Source of the DNA: Bacillus vallismortis
GTDB lineage: Bacteria > Bacillota > Bacilli > Bacillales > Bacillaceae
Reading direction: 5' to 3'
DNA: 64,000 bases
NCBI RefSeq assembly: GCF_004116955.1
Contig: NZ_CP026362.1
Coordinates: 1,962,501-2,026,500, forward strand
The position numbers and the translations under genes are program-made. Below, piece after piece: positions 36,053 to 45,968 of this stretch (within the stretch, counting starts at the first letter, position 1; each line of letters starts with the position of its first letter). The notes under the pieces were generated by a model. The model was not told the origin of the DNA. It worked only from the letters and a program-made list of their open reading frames with translations, and did not search any database.

Positions 36053-36748
36053 TTATGCACCCGCCACTGAATTGATTAAACCTGAAAAGAATGAAAATGC
36101 GACTAAAATCCCGAAAAGAACAATCACTGAAATCCATCCTGCTTTTTTTGAGATGCCGCCTGTTTTGTGAAGGCCGATTGCTAATAATACATAGCTCCAT
36201 ATGCTAAATATCTCAAAAGTATTTAACACGCTGGCAAGAGCTCCGTCAGACGGAATAATCCCCGCCAATGATGTCACGCTGTAAAGAGGATTCGCGTCAG
36301 TCGTGAAAATAACGATTCCGTTAACCAATAATCCAAGACTGCTAATCAAAGAGACAAACAGACCGAGAGAAAGCATTTTTTTGTATGTCGTAACTCCGCC
36401 TGAGATTTTTACACAAAGCCAATAAATAAGAGGGGCAATAAATAACGCTGCGATACCGCCGAAAATCGCGGCTGCCATTCCTCCAAATTTGGTGATTGTT
36501 GCGACTGTTTCAATTTCTTCAGCTGATAACCCTTGAGGGCCCGTGTTTTTCATAAGCTCACTATAATCCGTACCGAGTGATTGCAGTACCGCGCCGACGA
36601 TGATAATCGCTGCAACAATAAATAGCGGTCCCCATACAGCCGGTCTTTCTCTTATTCTTTCAAATTGAATGGACGGATTTGTGATCACTCCGAAAAGTGA
36701 CGGCTTTTCAGTCGCCGTTGCGCTGTTTTTTTCTACATTTGTTTCCAT
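36053..36748 (-). CDS. yknW: YknW, Yip1-domain membrane protein
   Basis: 231 residues from the ATG at 36748, preceded by AAGGAGG; matches the known length. A cytoplasmic N-terminus is followed by about five membrane helices (from PAVWGPLFIVAAIIIVGAVL to AGWISVIVLFGILVAFSFF), consistent with the Yip1 family. In B. subtilis YknW helps assemble the YknXYZ transporter. First gene of the operon. Confidence 0.9.
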   Translation of the reverse strand: METNVEKNSATATEKPSLFGVITNPSIQFERIRERPAVWGPLFIVAAIIIVGAVLQSLGTDYSELMKNTGPQGLSAEEIETVATITKFGGMAAAIFGGIAALFIAPLIYWLCVKISGGVTTYKKMLSLGLFVSLISSLGLLVNGIVIFTTDANPLYSVTSLAGIIPSDGALASVLNTFEIFSIWSYVLLAIGLHKTGGISKKAGWISVIVLFGILVAFSFFSGLINSVAGA

Positions 36749-36781
36749 TTCAAAACCTCCTTGAGAATATCTAACAGATAA

Positions 36782-36807
36782 TACGAGATGGGGTTCAAAA
36801 AGTTTCA
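36782..36807 (-). promoter_or_regulatory. Sigma-W promoter of yknWXYZ
   Basis: Minus strand TGAAAC (36802-36807), exactly 16 nt, CGTA (36782-36785): an ideal extracytoplasmic-function sigma-W promoter 35 nt before yknW, consistent with envelope-stress induction. Confidence 0.85.
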
Positions 36808-36828
36808 TGTTTTTTCAAATAAATTTCC

Positions 36829-36862
36829 AAAAGCCTTCAATATATAACTGAAGGCTTTCGCT
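36829..36862 (-). terminator. Terminator of yknUV
   Basis: AAAGCCTTCA - ATATATAAC - TGAAGGCTTT, 10-bp perfect stem downstream of yknV. Confidence 0.75.
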
Positions 36863-36863
36863 C

Positions 36864-38678
36864 TTATTCTATTGCTTCGCTGTATTGCGTTTTCACAAGC
36901 CCGGCATAGATGCCTCCTATAGCAAGCAGCTGCCCATGGTTTCCTTCTTCCATTTTCTTGCCGTGATCAAGAACAATGATGCGGTCGGCGTCGCGGATCG
37001 TGGACAATCTGTGGGCGATCATCACTGCTGTACGCCCTTTCAATAGCGTTTTTAACGCCTGCTGAATTTTCACTTCCGTTTCTGTATCAATACTTGCGGT
37101 TGCTTCGTCAAGGATAATAATAGCTGGATCGGCGAGCAATGCTCTTGCAAATGAAATGAGCTGGCGCTGACCGGCAGAAAGTACGCTGCCCCTCTCCTCC
37201 ACCTCTGTTTCGTACCCTTCTGCTAAACCAGAAATAAATTCATCCGCTCCGACCGCTTGGGCTGCTTTTATCACTTCTTCGTCTGAAGCACCCGGCCGGC
37301 CAAAACGAATATTTTCCATGATGGTTCCGGAGAAAATGAATGTATCTTGCAGCACGATGCTGATTTGGGAGCGCAAACTGGCAAGGGAAAGATCCCGAAT
37401 TGGTATACCGTCTATTTTTATGGTGCCTCCCGTGGCATCATAAAAACGGCTGATTACATTCGCGATCGTTGTTTTTCCGCTCCCCGTATGCCCGACAAGC
37501 GCAAGCGTCGAGCCCGCCGGAATAGTGAAGGAAACAGCGTGAAGGGCTTTTCGTTTTTCATCATACGAAAATTCAACCTCTTCAAAACTAATCTCCCCAT
37601 TTAATTTTTTCTTATGAATCGCGCCCCGCTTCTCTTTAACATTTGGCTGTTCGTCCAGAAACTCAAAAATCCGTTCTGATGACGCCATTCCCATTAACAG
37701 CTGGTTATAGACTTGCCCCAGTCTTGAAATAGGTTCCCAAAACATGCCCAGATAAAATGCAAAAGAAACGAAGACGCCAATCGTGATGGTTTCATTCATG
37801 ATGAGTGTGGCGCCATACCAAATCAAGACACCCGTGCCAATCGCGTTTGTCATTTCTACCAGCGGACGGAACATGGCATTTTTTCTTGTGGCTTCTTGCC
37901 ATGATTGATAGTTCTCCTGATTGACGCCATCAAAATACGCCGTGTTTTCTTCTTCCTGCGTAAATGCCTGTGTGACACGGATGCCCTGAATGCTTTCGTT
38001 CAAATGAGAGTTCAGCTTTGATTGCTTGAGGCGCACCTTTTGCCAGGAGCGGCGTATTTTTTTTCTAAGACTTGTTGAAATAAAAAACATAATCGGCAGT
38101 GTCACCATAATGGCTATAGTCAGCTCAGGACTCAGCGTAAACAAAATAATCATAACGCCGGCCAAAAGCAGCAAGTCGGTCAATAAGTTGATGACTCCGC
38201 TTGTAAAAAGCTCCTGAAGAGAGTTAATATCATTCATAATCCTGACCAAGATCGATCCGGCCGAGCGCTGATCAAAAAAACGATGGGATAAGCGCTGCAC
38301 ATGGGTAAATAAATGCTGGCGCAAATCGTATATCACATGCTGGCCAAGCTGGTTCATCCATTTAATTCTGAATACATTGGCGGCATAATTGAGCACATAT
38401 AAACCGCTAATGATAAAAATGAGCTGGATCAGCAGCTCCGAGTTTCTCTCCGCAATGGCTTGATCGAGAACATAAACGCCGATCAAAATGGGAATCACAA
38501 GCTTCACAGCAGTCCCAATCAATACGGTAAGAAAAGAAAGCGGCAAAATCGTTTTTCGATATGGTTTAACATAGCCCAGCAGCCGCCACATTTGAGTCCA
38601 GTTAAACGGCTTTTCAATGATTTCATCTGAAGAATAATAGAAACGCTCCAAAATCCCTCGTTTTTCTGCTTGTTTCAT
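36864..38678 (-). CDS. yknV: YknV, ABC exporter half-transporter (multidrug type)
   Basis: 604 residues from the ATG at 38678 with AGGGAGGG upstream. Six-helix ABC membrane domain (about 35-325), then ATPase: Walker A LVGHTGSGKTTIANVI, signature LSAGQRQLISFARAL (note LSAGQ rather than LSGGQ), Walker B AIIILDEATASIDTETE, His switch MIAHRLSTI. The signature and E/D after Walker B suggest an asymmetric heterodimer with YknU, encoded 10 nt upstream. Substrate unknown. Confidence 0.92.
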   Translation of the reverse strand: MKQAEKRGILERFYYSSDEIIEKPFNWTQMWRLLGYVKPYRKTILPLSFLTVLIGTAVKLVIPILIGVYVLDQAIAERNSELLIQLIFIISGLYVLNYAANVFRIKWMNQLGQHVIYDLRQHLFTHVQRLSHRFFDQRSAGSILVRIMNDINSLQELFTSGVINLLTDLLLLAGVMIILFTLSPELTIAIMVTLPIMFFISTSLRKKIRRSWQKVRLKQSKLNSHLNESIQGIRVTQAFTQEEENTAYFDGVNQENYQSWQEATRKNAMFRPLVEMTNAIGTGVLIWYGATLIMNETITIGVFVSFAFYLGMFWEPISRLGQVYNQLLMGMASSERIFEFLDEQPNVKEKRGAIHKKKLNGEISFEEVEFSYDEKRKALHAVSFTIPAGSTLALVGHTGSGKTTIANVISRFYDATGGTIKIDGIPIRDLSLASLRSQISIVLQDTFIFSGTIMENIRFGRPGASDEEVIKAAQAVGADEFISGLAEGYETEVEERGSVLSAGQRQLISFARALLADPAIIILDEATASIDTETEVKIQQALKTLLKGRTAVMIAHRLSTIRDADRIIVLDHGKKMEEGNHGQLLAIGGIYAGLVKTQYSEAIE

Positions 38679-38688
38679 ATAGCCCTCC

Positions 38689-40446
38689 CTATCCGACCTG
38701 ATGCGGCTCATTGATCATTTTGACATCACGGTATTGTAAATCGTAAATCTTTTGATAGTAGCCGCCTTTTTCGAGAAGCTCTTGATGTGTTCCCCTTTCA
38801 CAAATCCGCCCTTTATCAAAAACGAGAATTTCATCGGCGTGTTTCAGAGAAGAAATGCGGTGAGCGATGATAAAGGTTGTGCGGTTTTTCATGACTTCTT
38901 TTAAAGCCAGCTGTATGCTGTGCTCTGTTTGCATATCTACTGCGCTCGTGGCGTCATCCAATATTAAAATGCTCGGGTTCAAACAAATGGCTCTCGCAAT
39001 GGCGATACGCTGTTTTTGTCCGCCGGAAAGCCCCATTCCCCTCTCTCCAAGCATGGTGTCATATCCATCAGGAAGCTCCGTGATAAAGGCATGAGCCTGC
39101 GCCCTTTTTGCCGCTTCGATGATGTCTTCCATTGAGGCATCCGGCCTCCCGTACGAAATGTTTGATCGAATCGTAGATGAAAACAGAAAAGATTCTTGCA
39201 GAACGACCCCGATATTGGAGCGAAGGGTTTTTAACGAATAATCGGTGATAGGCTTATGGTCAATGGTAATCATTCCGCCAACAGGACTGTAAAATCTGGT
39301 GAGGAGCTGTGTAACTGAGCTCTTGCCTGAACCTGTCGGGCCCAATAGTCCGATTACCTTCCCGCTGTTTGCCTCAAAGCTGACATTGCTTAGCGCGTTT
39401 GTTTGTTCTTTACCGTATGCAAGAGAAACGTTCTTGAACATGACATCTCCTGTTAATCTTTGTTTTTGCATATCATGAGCATGATCTGTGATCTCTTCTT
39501 CTTTTTCAAGAATCTCCAGCAGGCGTTCACCTGACGCTTTTGCTTGAGAGAACATATTGATGACAAAGCCTAAGTTCATAATCGGCCACATCATATAATT
39601 GACGAGGCTGAAAAAAGCGACAAGCTCGCCGGGGTTGAGCTCGTTGTGCATGACCAGGTAGCCGCCGTATGAAAGGAGAGCCACAATACAAATATTGCCG
39701 ATGAACTCCATTAAAGGGAAATACGCAGACCAAATGGATGATGTTTGTAAATACTGTGTCCTGTACTCCGCATTGGCCTTATTGAAATGGCTGATCTGAA
39801 AATCTTCTCTGGATAGAGATTTAACCGTATTGATGCCGCTGATATTTTCCTGGACTTTTGTGTTGAGTTTCGCAAACGATTTGCGAATCCCTCTGAAAGC
39901 GGGATGGACTCTTTTGTCAAACTGATATACCGCAACAGCGAGAAATGGCAAAACAGCGATTGTCACAAGCGTAAGAGGAACAGAATAGTAAAACATGACA
40001 GATAGGCTGATGGCGACCAGCAGACCGAATCGAATGAGCTCAGCGAGACCGTAAGATAAGAAAAAACGAAGCCCTTCAACGTCAGCTGTCAGTCTGGACA
40101 TCAAATCCCCTGTTTTCGCGTTATCATAATAAGAAAAAGAAAGCCGCTGCAGTTTTTCATACAGGCCATTTCTCAGCCGATAAACGGATTTGATGCCGAA
40201 CATATCACCTAAATATTGATGAAAAAAAGTGGCGGTTCCTTTCAAGGCCATTACCGCAATAAATCCTAAGCTAACCCATGCCGCAAGCCGATACTGCTTT
40301 CCCAGGACAATTTCATCAATCGTGATTTGCAGGATAATCGGGTAAACGACAGTAATCGCAGTCATCAAAAGCATGGCCAGAAGCGACCACATAAACACCT
40401 TTCTGTACGGCCAATAAAACATTTTTAACCTTTTAAATGTCTCCAT
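38689..40446 (-). CDS. yknU: YknU, ABC exporter half-transporter, partner of YknV
   Basis: 585 residues from the ATG at 40446 (METFKRLKMFYWPYRK). Membrane domain with six helices (to about 310), ATPase domain with Walker A LLGPTGSGKSSVTQLL, signature LSGGQKQRIAIARAI, Walker B ILILDDATSAVDMQTE, His switch IIAHRISSL. Walker B ends in Asp-Asp rather than Asp-Glu, so the catalytic glutamate is replaced here; with YknV's canonical Glu this fits a heterodimer with one consensus site. In B. subtilis it is AbrB-controlled, by memory. Confidence 0.92.
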   Translation of the reverse strand: METFKRLKMFYWPYRKVFMWSLLAMLLMTAITVVYPIILQITIDEIVLGKQYRLAAWVSLGFIAVMALKGTATFFHQYLGDMFGIKSVYRLRNGLYEKLQRLSFSYYDNAKTGDLMSRLTADVEGLRFFLSYGLAELIRFGLLVAISLSVMFYYSVPLTLVTIAVLPFLAVAVYQFDKRVHPAFRGIRKSFAKLNTKVQENISGINTVKSLSREDFQISHFNKANAEYRTQYLQTSSIWSAYFPLMEFIGNICIVALLSYGGYLVMHNELNPGELVAFFSLVNYMMWPIMNLGFVINMFSQAKASGERLLEILEKEEEITDHAHDMQKQRLTGDVMFKNVSLAYGKEQTNALSNVSFEANSGKVIGLLGPTGSGKSSVTQLLTRFYSPVGGMITIDHKPITDYSLKTLRSNIGVVLQESFLFSSTIRSNISYGRPDASMEDIIEAAKRAQAHAFITELPDGYDTMLGERGMGLSGGQKQRIAIARAICLNPSILILDDATSAVDMQTEHSIQLALKEVMKNRTTFIIAHRISSLKHADEILVFDKGRICERGTHQELLEKGGYYQKIYDLQYRDVKMINEPHQVG

Positions 40447-40640
40447 ATCCAGCACCTTTCCAATTTTTATCATCTTTACTATATCGGTACCCGAAATAAA
40501 TTTCTATTGTTTTTTCGAAAATTCAGTCTAATAATGGAGTGAGTCTCTTACTTTATAGGGAGTCTCTTATGTAAAATAATGCTTACAGAAAATCATTGTA
40601 TGCTGGGGATGCTTGGGGATATGCAAATGAAATACAGAAA

Positions 40641-40672
40641 AACCGGACGGCTGCATGCCGTCCGGTTCATCC
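40641..40672 (-). terminator. Terminator of the moa/mob operon
   Basis: AACCGGACGGC - loop - GCCGTCCGGTT, 11-bp perfect stem, overlapping the moaD stop codon, with TTTTTCT on the minus strand. Confidence 0.85.
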
Positions 40673-40900
40673 CCCGCTGACAGGCGGAATGATGGCTACC
40701 GTGTCGCCTGAAGATACGGTAGTATTTTCTTTTACATAGCTTTCGTTTACAGCAATCATAGCTGTATCAATGGATTCGAGTCCGTATTGTTCTTTTAAAC
40801 TTGCTTTTATTTCGTCTGTCGTTACTTGTTCCATATCCATTTCCAATGCTTGTGTTCCGGCCTGTTCTGCAAGCCCTGCAAATAAAAGGATTTTAATCAT
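40667..40900 (-). CDS. moaD: Molybdopterin synthase sulfur carrier subunit MoaD
   Basis: 77 residues, beta-grasp fold, ending [10 protein letters not shown]; the C-terminal Gly-Gly is thiocarboxylated by MoeB and supplies sulfur to MoaE. Overlaps moaE by 8 nt. Last gene of mobA-moeB-moeA-mobB-moaE-moaD. Confidence 0.94.
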   Translation of the reverse strand: MIKILLFAGLAEQAGTQALEMDMEQVTTDEIKASLKEQYGLESIDTAMIAVNESYVKENTTVSSGDTVAIIPPVSGG

Positions 40901-41366
40901 GCTGCTCTCCCTCGCTTACATCTGGTTTTCCGTTCGGATAAGCTGTGTTTTCAAGCTGGTCGCCGATCCATTGCTCTCCGTCCTCCCAAATTTCTTTTTT
41001 CCAAATCGGGACAATCTGTTTAATCCGTTCGATCGCATACTCATTGGCTTCATAAGCAGCTTTTCGATGGGGAGAGGATACAGCGATCACAACCGCTGCT
41101 TCCCCGATATCCAGCACACCTATACGATGGGTGATTGCGGCTGAAGCCCCCTCCCATTTTTCTTCAATTTCAATCCCGATTTGAGCCAGCATTTGCACGG
41201 CCATCGGTTCATATGCCTCATATTCAAGCCGAACCGTTCTTTTTCCGTTTGTCCATTCCCGAACCGTGCCAATAAATGTGGTAATAGCCCCGGCTTCCCG
41301 TTTCTCCACTTTTTTGATGACGTCTTCGGTAATAATAGGTGTTTTCGTGATCTCAAACCGTTCCAT
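40893..41366 (-). CDS. moaE: Molybdopterin synthase catalytic subunit MoaE
   Basis: 157 residues. Contains [54 protein letters not shown] and [17 protein letters not shown], the MoaE active-site segments with the Lys-Lys near residue 120. With MoaD it converts precursor Z (cPMP) to molybdopterin. Its start codon overlaps the mobB stop. Confidence 0.95.
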   Translation of the reverse strand: MERFEITKTPIITEDVIKKVEKREAGAITTFIGTVREWTNGKRTVRLEYEAYEPMAVQMLAQIGIEIEEKWEGASAAITHRIGVLDIGEAAVVIAVSSPHRKAAYEANEYAIERIKQIVPIWKKEIWEDGEQWIGDQLENTAYPNGKPDVSEGEQHD

Positions 41367-41887
41367 TATGCAGATTCCCCCTTCAGCTGTGAAAGCACAA
41401 AATCCACGGCAGCCGGATCATCCGCATGAAAAACGGACAATCCCTGATGCTCTGTTATATGCTCTTTTTTCCTATAGATGATGGCGATTGTATTGTCTGC
41501 CTGCAGTGCTTCTAGATCTTCCTTTTCGCTTAGTATAACCACTTTAGGATAAGGAGCTTTTTTAAAGCCTTCTATCAGAAGACAGTCTGTTTCGAGAAAC
41601 TGATATAACCCAATCAACCGCGGCAAATCCCAATGGCGGCGGGCTGTCAGCTGTAACACACCCGCACCTTCTACCGCTGTCACATCAGCACCTGCCGCTT
41701 GATAACGGTCAGTGTCTTTCCCATTAGTGAACGTTTGCGGTTCACCACCGTGACCATGATGCTTTAGGCAGCCTAAATTGAGCCCCTGTTCAGAGGATTT
41801 TTCAAGAATACGTTCGATAAACGTTGTTTTCCCGCTGTTTTGAAATCCTACAACTTGGACGATTGGGAAAGGACGGACCAAGGCCAT
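41366..41887 (-). CDS. mobB: MobB, molybdopterin-guanine dinucleotide accessory GTPase
   Basis: 173 residues with a P-loop VVGFQNSGKTTFIERIL at about residues 12-28 and the KHHGHGG and LLIEGFKKAPYPKVV motifs of MobB. It binds GTP and assists MobA in attaching GMP to molybdopterin. It overlaps the end of moeA by 40 nt, an unusually long overlap but conserved in B. subtilis as I recall. Confidence 0.93.
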   Translation of the reverse strand: MALVRPFPIVQVVGFQNSGKTTFIERILEKSSEQGLNLGCLKHHGHGGEPQTFTNGKDTDRYQAAGADVTAVEGAGVLQLTARRHWDLPRLIGLYQFLETDCLLIEGFKKAPYPKVVILSEKEDLEALQADNTIAIIYRKKEHITEHQGLSVFHADDPAAVDFVLSQLKGESA

Positions 41888-43140
41888 TCACTTCCATTCT
41901 CTTCTCTGATAAGCAGCACTTGAACCGTTCTGCCTGATTCGTATCCTCTCGTGCCGCCCGGCAGGATAATAAACGCATTTGCTTCTGCAAGTGACGTAAC
42001 AGAGCTCGACTTATCCAATCCAACGGGTTCCGCCAGCAGCTGCCCTTCCTGGTGGTATACGAACGCACGTACAAAACGGGTAAATGGGTTCGGTTTCGGA
42101 AAATCCTTCGTCAAAACAGCTTCCGCACAAATCGAATGCGGTTTTTCATTGAGCAGCCATATCTGGATCATTGGTTTGACAAACAATTCAAAACCGACAT
42201 AGCAAGCTGACGGATTACCTGACAGACCAAACAGGAGCGTATCATTTGCATGCGCCACCGTTGTCACGCTACCCGGGCGCATGGCAACCTTATTAAAGAG
42301 CACGTCCGCTCCGAGTTTTTCATAGATCGCAGGCAAAAAGTCAAAGTCACCCACTGATACACCGCCAGTTGTGATCAGAAAATCAACCTTTTTCATCGCT
42401 TCTTTGACCGCGGCAAAGCTTTGATCCAGGTCATCAGAGATTTTCCCTAAATAAAGCGGAGATGCGCCTGCTTCAACCACTTGCGCATACACCATGCTGG
42501 CATTGCTGTTGCGGATTTTCCCCGGTTCCAGCGGATCACTGACATTCAGCAATTCAGTACCGGTTGCAATAATTCCAACAACCGGCTTTCTTACGACAGG
42601 CACAGATGCGTATCCGAAGGTTGCCAAAAGAGCGGTCACTCCTGGTGTGACTCGGGTGCCCTTTTTCAATAAAACACTCCCTTTTTGAGCGTCTTCACCT
42701 GTTTTTGAAATATTATCCCCCGGCTGAAAGCGGCGTTTTAAAGACATAAATGCCTTCTTATTCTCTTCAAAGGTTTGAGTCAGCTCTATCATGACGACAG
42801 CATCTGCTCCTTCAGGGATTTGCGCACCAGTCATAATCCGCACGGCCTGAAACGGGCCAAGTTCTTTTTCAGATACAGCCCCCGCTCCAATATGGTCAAT
42901 GACCTCAAATCGAACCGGGTTTTCACGTGAAGCTTCAGCCGTATCGCACGCTCGAACAGCAAAACCATCGTATGGCGAACGGTCAAAGGCAGGTACGTGG
43001 TGATCCGCTGTTACATCTTCGGATAAAAAGCGATGCAGGCAGTCTTCAAGCGCCACCCATTCTGTTTCCCCTTGTTTTTGAAAATGGCTGACACGCCGAA
43101 TTGCCTCGTCTACCGGTATCGGTGTTCTTTTCTCCAGCAT
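41848..43140 (-). CDS. moeA: Molybdopterin molybdenumtransferase MoeA
   Basis: 430 residues. MoeA/MogA signatures: DRSPYDGFAVRA in the N-terminal part, GADAVVMIE, and the catalytic domain (about 180-325) with IATGTELL, TTGGVSVGDFDF and GLSGNPSACYVGF. The C-terminal domain IV follows. It inserts molybdate into adenylated molybdopterin. Mid-operon, between moeB and mobB. Confidence 0.95.
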   Translation of the reverse strand: MLEKRTPIPVDEAIRRVSHFQKQGETEWVALEDCLHRFLSEDVTADHHVPAFDRSPYDGFAVRACDTAEASRENPVRFEVIDHIGAGAVSEKELGPFQAVRIMTGAQIPEGADAVVMIELTQTFEENKKAFMSLKRRFQPGDNISKTGEDAQKGSVLLKKGTRVTPGVTALLATFGYASVPVVRKPVVGIIATGTELLNVSDPLEPGKIRNSNASMVYAQVVEAGASPLYLGKISDDLDQSFAAVKEAMKKVDFLITTGGVSVGDFDFLPAIYEKLGADVLFNKVAMRPGSVTTVAHANDTLLFGLSGNPSACYVGFELFVKPMIQIWLLNEKPHSICAEAVLTKDFPKPNPFTRFVRAFVYHQEGQLLAEPVGLDKSSSVTSLAEANAFIILPGGTRGYESGRTVQVLLIREENGSEWPWSVLSQSSKL

Positions 43141-43157
43141 TCTGACCCCTCCTGTTG

Positions 43158-44177
43158 TTACAATCCAATTACTCTTGCCAGCACGGAATTGGCTTCTTTC
43201 ACATCATTTGTTCCATGCACCAGTGCCCGTCCATCATTGAAAATGACGATTCTGAAATCCTCGTAAAAAATATGCAGCAAAAACGCATTGGCCTCGACCT
43301 TGCCGATTGTTTTCAGCCGATTGATAAGCTCTTGTTTCGGAATTCTTTTTAACGACTCTGACCTTACCTGTACTGTATCACGGCCGCATAGTACAGCGGC
43401 TTTTGGTGTGTTCCAGTCTTGGAGATAAGGATAAACCGCGTGTGCTCCGCAAGATGGGCAATTCTCACAGCGTACATTATTAACGTTAATCTTCATATGC
43501 GAGTTATTCCAAACATCGAATGTCACAAACCCTCGCTGTATCGCTTCTTTTTTTCCGGTTAACAGCTTTAATGCCTCTGCCTGCTGATAGGCCGAAACAA
43601 TATGCACAGCTGGCGGAATAATGCCGGCAGTATCACACGTCGCCCCGCCGACAGGAATTTGCTCAAACAAACAAGACAGACAAGGCGTTTCTTCTGGAAT
43701 GATCGTCATGAACATCCCTTGGCTGCTGACACAAGCGCCATAGACCCACGGTGTCTTTGTTTTCTGGGCAAGATCGTTTATCAGCATGCGGGTTTCAAAG
43801 TTATCTGTCGCGTCGATGACGACATCCGCTTTTTCAATCAGCGGCTCAAGCGTTTCGGCTGTTCCTTCGGTAACGTACGCCTCAATATGTATTTCGCTGT
43901 TAATCGCTGATAGATGCTCTTTGGCAGCCATGGCTTTCGGCATGTGGAGCTTGGCGTCGCTTTCTGTATAAAGCTGCTGCCTTTGCAGGTTGCTCCACTC
44001 CACATAATCACGGTCAATAATGGTAATGGTACCGACCCCCGCTCTCGAAAGCCCTTCTGCTCCTGCCGTCCCGAGCGCTCCTACACCGACAACCAGCACA
44101 TGGCTGTCTGCCAGTCTTTTCTGGCCCTCTTCCCCTATTTGCTTAAATCTGATTTGCCGCGAATAACGCTCCTCCAT
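43158..44177 (-). CDS. moeB: MoeB, MoaD-adenylyltransferase (ThiF family) with C-terminal extension
   Basis: 339 residues from the ATG at 44177; a TTG one codon upstream is also open. E1-like ATP-binding motif [23 protein letters not shown] (about 28-50), [13 protein letters not shown], catalytic-type [17 protein letters not shown], two zinc CxxC pairs (CLSC and CENCPSCG), then a C-terminal region (about 260-339) resembling a small MoaD/ThiS-like extension. It adenylates the MoaD C-terminus before sulfur transfer. Confidence 0.93.
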   Translation of the reverse strand: MEERYSRQIRFKQIGEEGQKRLADSHVLVVGVGALGTAGAEGLSRAGVGTITIIDRDYVEWSNLQRQQLYTESDAKLHMPKAMAAKEHLSAINSEIHIEAYVTEGTAETLEPLIEKADVVIDATDNFETRMLINDLAQKTKTPWVYGACVSSQGMFMTIIPEETPCLSCLFEQIPVGGATCDTAGIIPPAVHIVSAYQQAEALKLLTGKKEAIQRGFVTFDVWNNSHMKINVNNVRCENCPSCGAHAVYPYLQDWNTPKAAVLCGRDTVQVRSESLKRIPKQELINRLKTIGKVEANAFLLHIFYEDFRIVIFNDGRALVHGTNDVKEANSVLARVIGL

Positions 44178-44227
44178 CAAACCTGTTCTCCTTATCTTTT
44201 ATGTCATCTTAACATGTTTTTGCCCCA

Positions 44228-44827
44228 TCAGTCCCGCCTGAAGGAATCCGTTTTTTCTTCCAAACAGCTAAAATCATCACGTGTGTTCACGTTAATAAAC
44301 TCAGCCGGATTTGCCCCAATTTCTTCATCTTGTACGTAACAAACCGATATACGGCTTAACAAATCTGATATTCTTAATCTCTTCTCACAAAGCTGATCAT
44401 ATAAAATGGGCATGATTCGTTTATGGTACATTGCAATCAATGGCTGCTCCCGTCCCCTTGAAATCGGGACGACCGCATCTATACCGGGAGTCATCAGACG
44501 CTTGAGCTCCAGCATCGTCCTTCTTTGGATCAGCGGCGTGTCACAGGACAACACAGTATAAAGCTCGCCGTCTGTCTTTTTAAAAGCGGTATATATACCC
44601 GCCAATGGCCCCATTCCTCGAAACGGCTCAGTATCTTGATATAATTCATTTTCACCGTTTTCTTGGAATCTACCAATCAACTCAGGACGGGTGATGATAA
44701 CCGCATGTTCTCCAAGCGCCTCTTTGGTCCATTCGTAAAACATCCTGCCCTTCCATTTCACAAACGCCTTCGGTTCCCCAAAGCGCCGTGAGGCTCCTCC
44801 TGCCAGCAGTACGTTTATATGCTTCAT
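44228..44827 (-). CDS. mobA: Molybdenum cofactor guanylyltransferase MobA
   Basis: 199 residues. NTP-transferase signature VLLAGGASRRFGEPKAFVKWKG at residues 6-27 (LAGGxSxRxGxxK), GPLAGIYTAF, and SCDTPLIQ. It transfers GMP from GTP to molybdopterin to give the MGD cofactor. First gene of the mob/moe/moa operon; 50 nt separate it from moeB. Confidence 0.94.
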   Translation of the reverse strand: MKHINVLLAGGASRRFGEPKAFVKWKGRMFYEWTKEALGEHAVIITRPELIGRFQENGENELYQDTEPFRGMGPLAGIYTAFKKTDGELYTVLSCDTPLIQRRTMLELKRLMTPGIDAVVPISRGREQPLIAMYHKRIMPILYDQLCEKRLRISDLLSRISVCYVQDEEIGANPAEFINVNTRDDFSCLEEKTDSFRRD

Positions 44828-44903
44828 GTCCTCTCACCTCTAGTTCGTTAAAATCATAGCAAAAGCAAGGCCCTAACGCCACTGCTCGTCTGTTTATTAA
44901 AGA

Positions 44904-44932
44904 GGAATAGCTGTTCAGTATTTGCATATTGT
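44904..44932 (+). promoter_or_regulatory. Candidate sigma-E promoter of yknT
   Basis: GGAATAG (44904-44910), 14-nt spacer, CATATTGT (44925-44932). The pattern fits sigma-E promoters (KMATATT / CATACA-T), and yknT (cse15) is a mother-cell gene in B. subtilis. Confidence 0.4.
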
Positions 44933-44965
44933 AGTGTTAACACCATGAGGGAGATGGTTCGAATG

Positions 44966-45928
44966 AAAAGATCAGGTCCTTTTTTCCACGATGTGTCTCA
45001 GGAGAACCTTTATTTAAAATCAGAGCTTTCAAGGTGCCATAAGCTGATTTCCGAACTTGAAGCAACCTACTTCCATCAGAAAAATAACAAACTGCTCAAA
45101 GAAAATAACGATATGAAAGAAAAACTTCAGCAGCTGTCCGCCGAATTAACGCAAATGTCAACGAAAGAAAAACACGCCTCCCACACCAGCCAAACCCTGC
45201 ATCAAATAAGAGCTGAGCTCCTAGATAAAATCGTTGCGCTGCAGGAGCTCCTATCTGCTGAAACCTTCAAACGCAAAGCCGATATCGAAGAAAAACATAA
45301 ACTTCATATTGCTAAAATTAAAATTGAAGAAGAAAATAAAAATCTGCATAAACGAGTCAGCCTTCTTCAATCCTCTATCCAGCGGGAACAGAACGCATTG
45401 CTTCAGGCAAAACACCATACCGAAAAGGTGAAAGCTGAAAACAGCCGTCTAAAAGAGCAAATGATAGAAAAAGAATATCAGCTAAAACATATTAAAATAG
45501 AAGTTGATCATATGAAAGATCGAATCATAGAAACGAAAGAAAGGCTGCTCGAAATAGAAAAAACGAAAGAAAAACTATTTCACGAAACTATTGTATCGTA
45601 TAAACGGCAGCTTGATGAAAGTGATGCCTGGATTGCTTCTCATTTTGCCGATATTGATGGCGGCCCGAAACAAAAAGAAAAAACAGAAGAAAAAGCCCCA
45701 GCGGCCTATGCGCAGCCACATCATGTAGAGACCATACTTGAAGATGTCACCAAACAGGTACACGCGCTTCAAAAACAGCTCACCCGCGCCCAATCAACAG
45801 ACCAGGCTATGAGCCATACGATCGAAGAACTGAAAGGCAGAGCCGCTGAAGAAAAACCTTATCAAAAATGGGTCTATAAGCTTAATCTTGAAAGGGAAAA
45901 CAAACCTTCACAGAAAAAAAATCAATAA
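44966..45928 (+). CDS. yknT: YknT, sporulation-associated coiled-coil protein
   Basis: 320 residues from the ATG at 44966 (MKRSGPFFHDVSQENLYLKS), with GGGAG about 9 nt upstream; ATGs at 44945 and 44957 are in frame but less well placed. Residues 15-220 are almost continuous heptads rich in Lys, Glu, Gln and Leu, an extended coiled coil; a charged tail follows (KQKEKTEEKAPAAYAQPHH ...). It is the sigma-E controlled Cse15 of B. subtilis; its exact role in the mother cell is unknown. Confidence 0.85.
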   Translation, partial: KRSGPFFHDVSQENLYLKSELSRCHKLISELEATYFHQKNNKLLKENNDMKEKLQQLSAELTQMSTKEKHASHTSQTLHQIRAELLDKIVALQELLSAETFKRKADIEEKHKLHIAKIKIEEENKNLHKRVSLLQSSIQREQNALLQAKHHTEKVKAENSRLKEQMIEKEYQLKHIKIEVDHMKDRIIETKERLLEIEKTKEKLFHETIVSYKRQLDESDAWIASHFADIDGGPKQKEKTEEKAPAAYAQPHHVETILEDVTKQVHALQKQLTRAQSTDQAMSHTIEELKGRAAEEKPYQKWVYKLNLERENKPSQKKNQ

Positions 45929-45960
45929 AAAACTGCTTGCGCACTACGCAAGCAGTTTTT
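45927..45960. terminator. Bidirectional terminator yknT/rok
   Basis: AAAAACTGCTTGCG - CACTA - CGCAAGCAGTTTTT; 14-bp perfect stem. Confidence 0.9.
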
Positions 45961-45968
45961 CTGTCTAT

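Noticed and set aside
44945..44965. Earlier ATG starts of yknT
   Set aside because: The GGGAG site is correctly spaced only for the ATG at 44966, which also gives the expected N-terminus.
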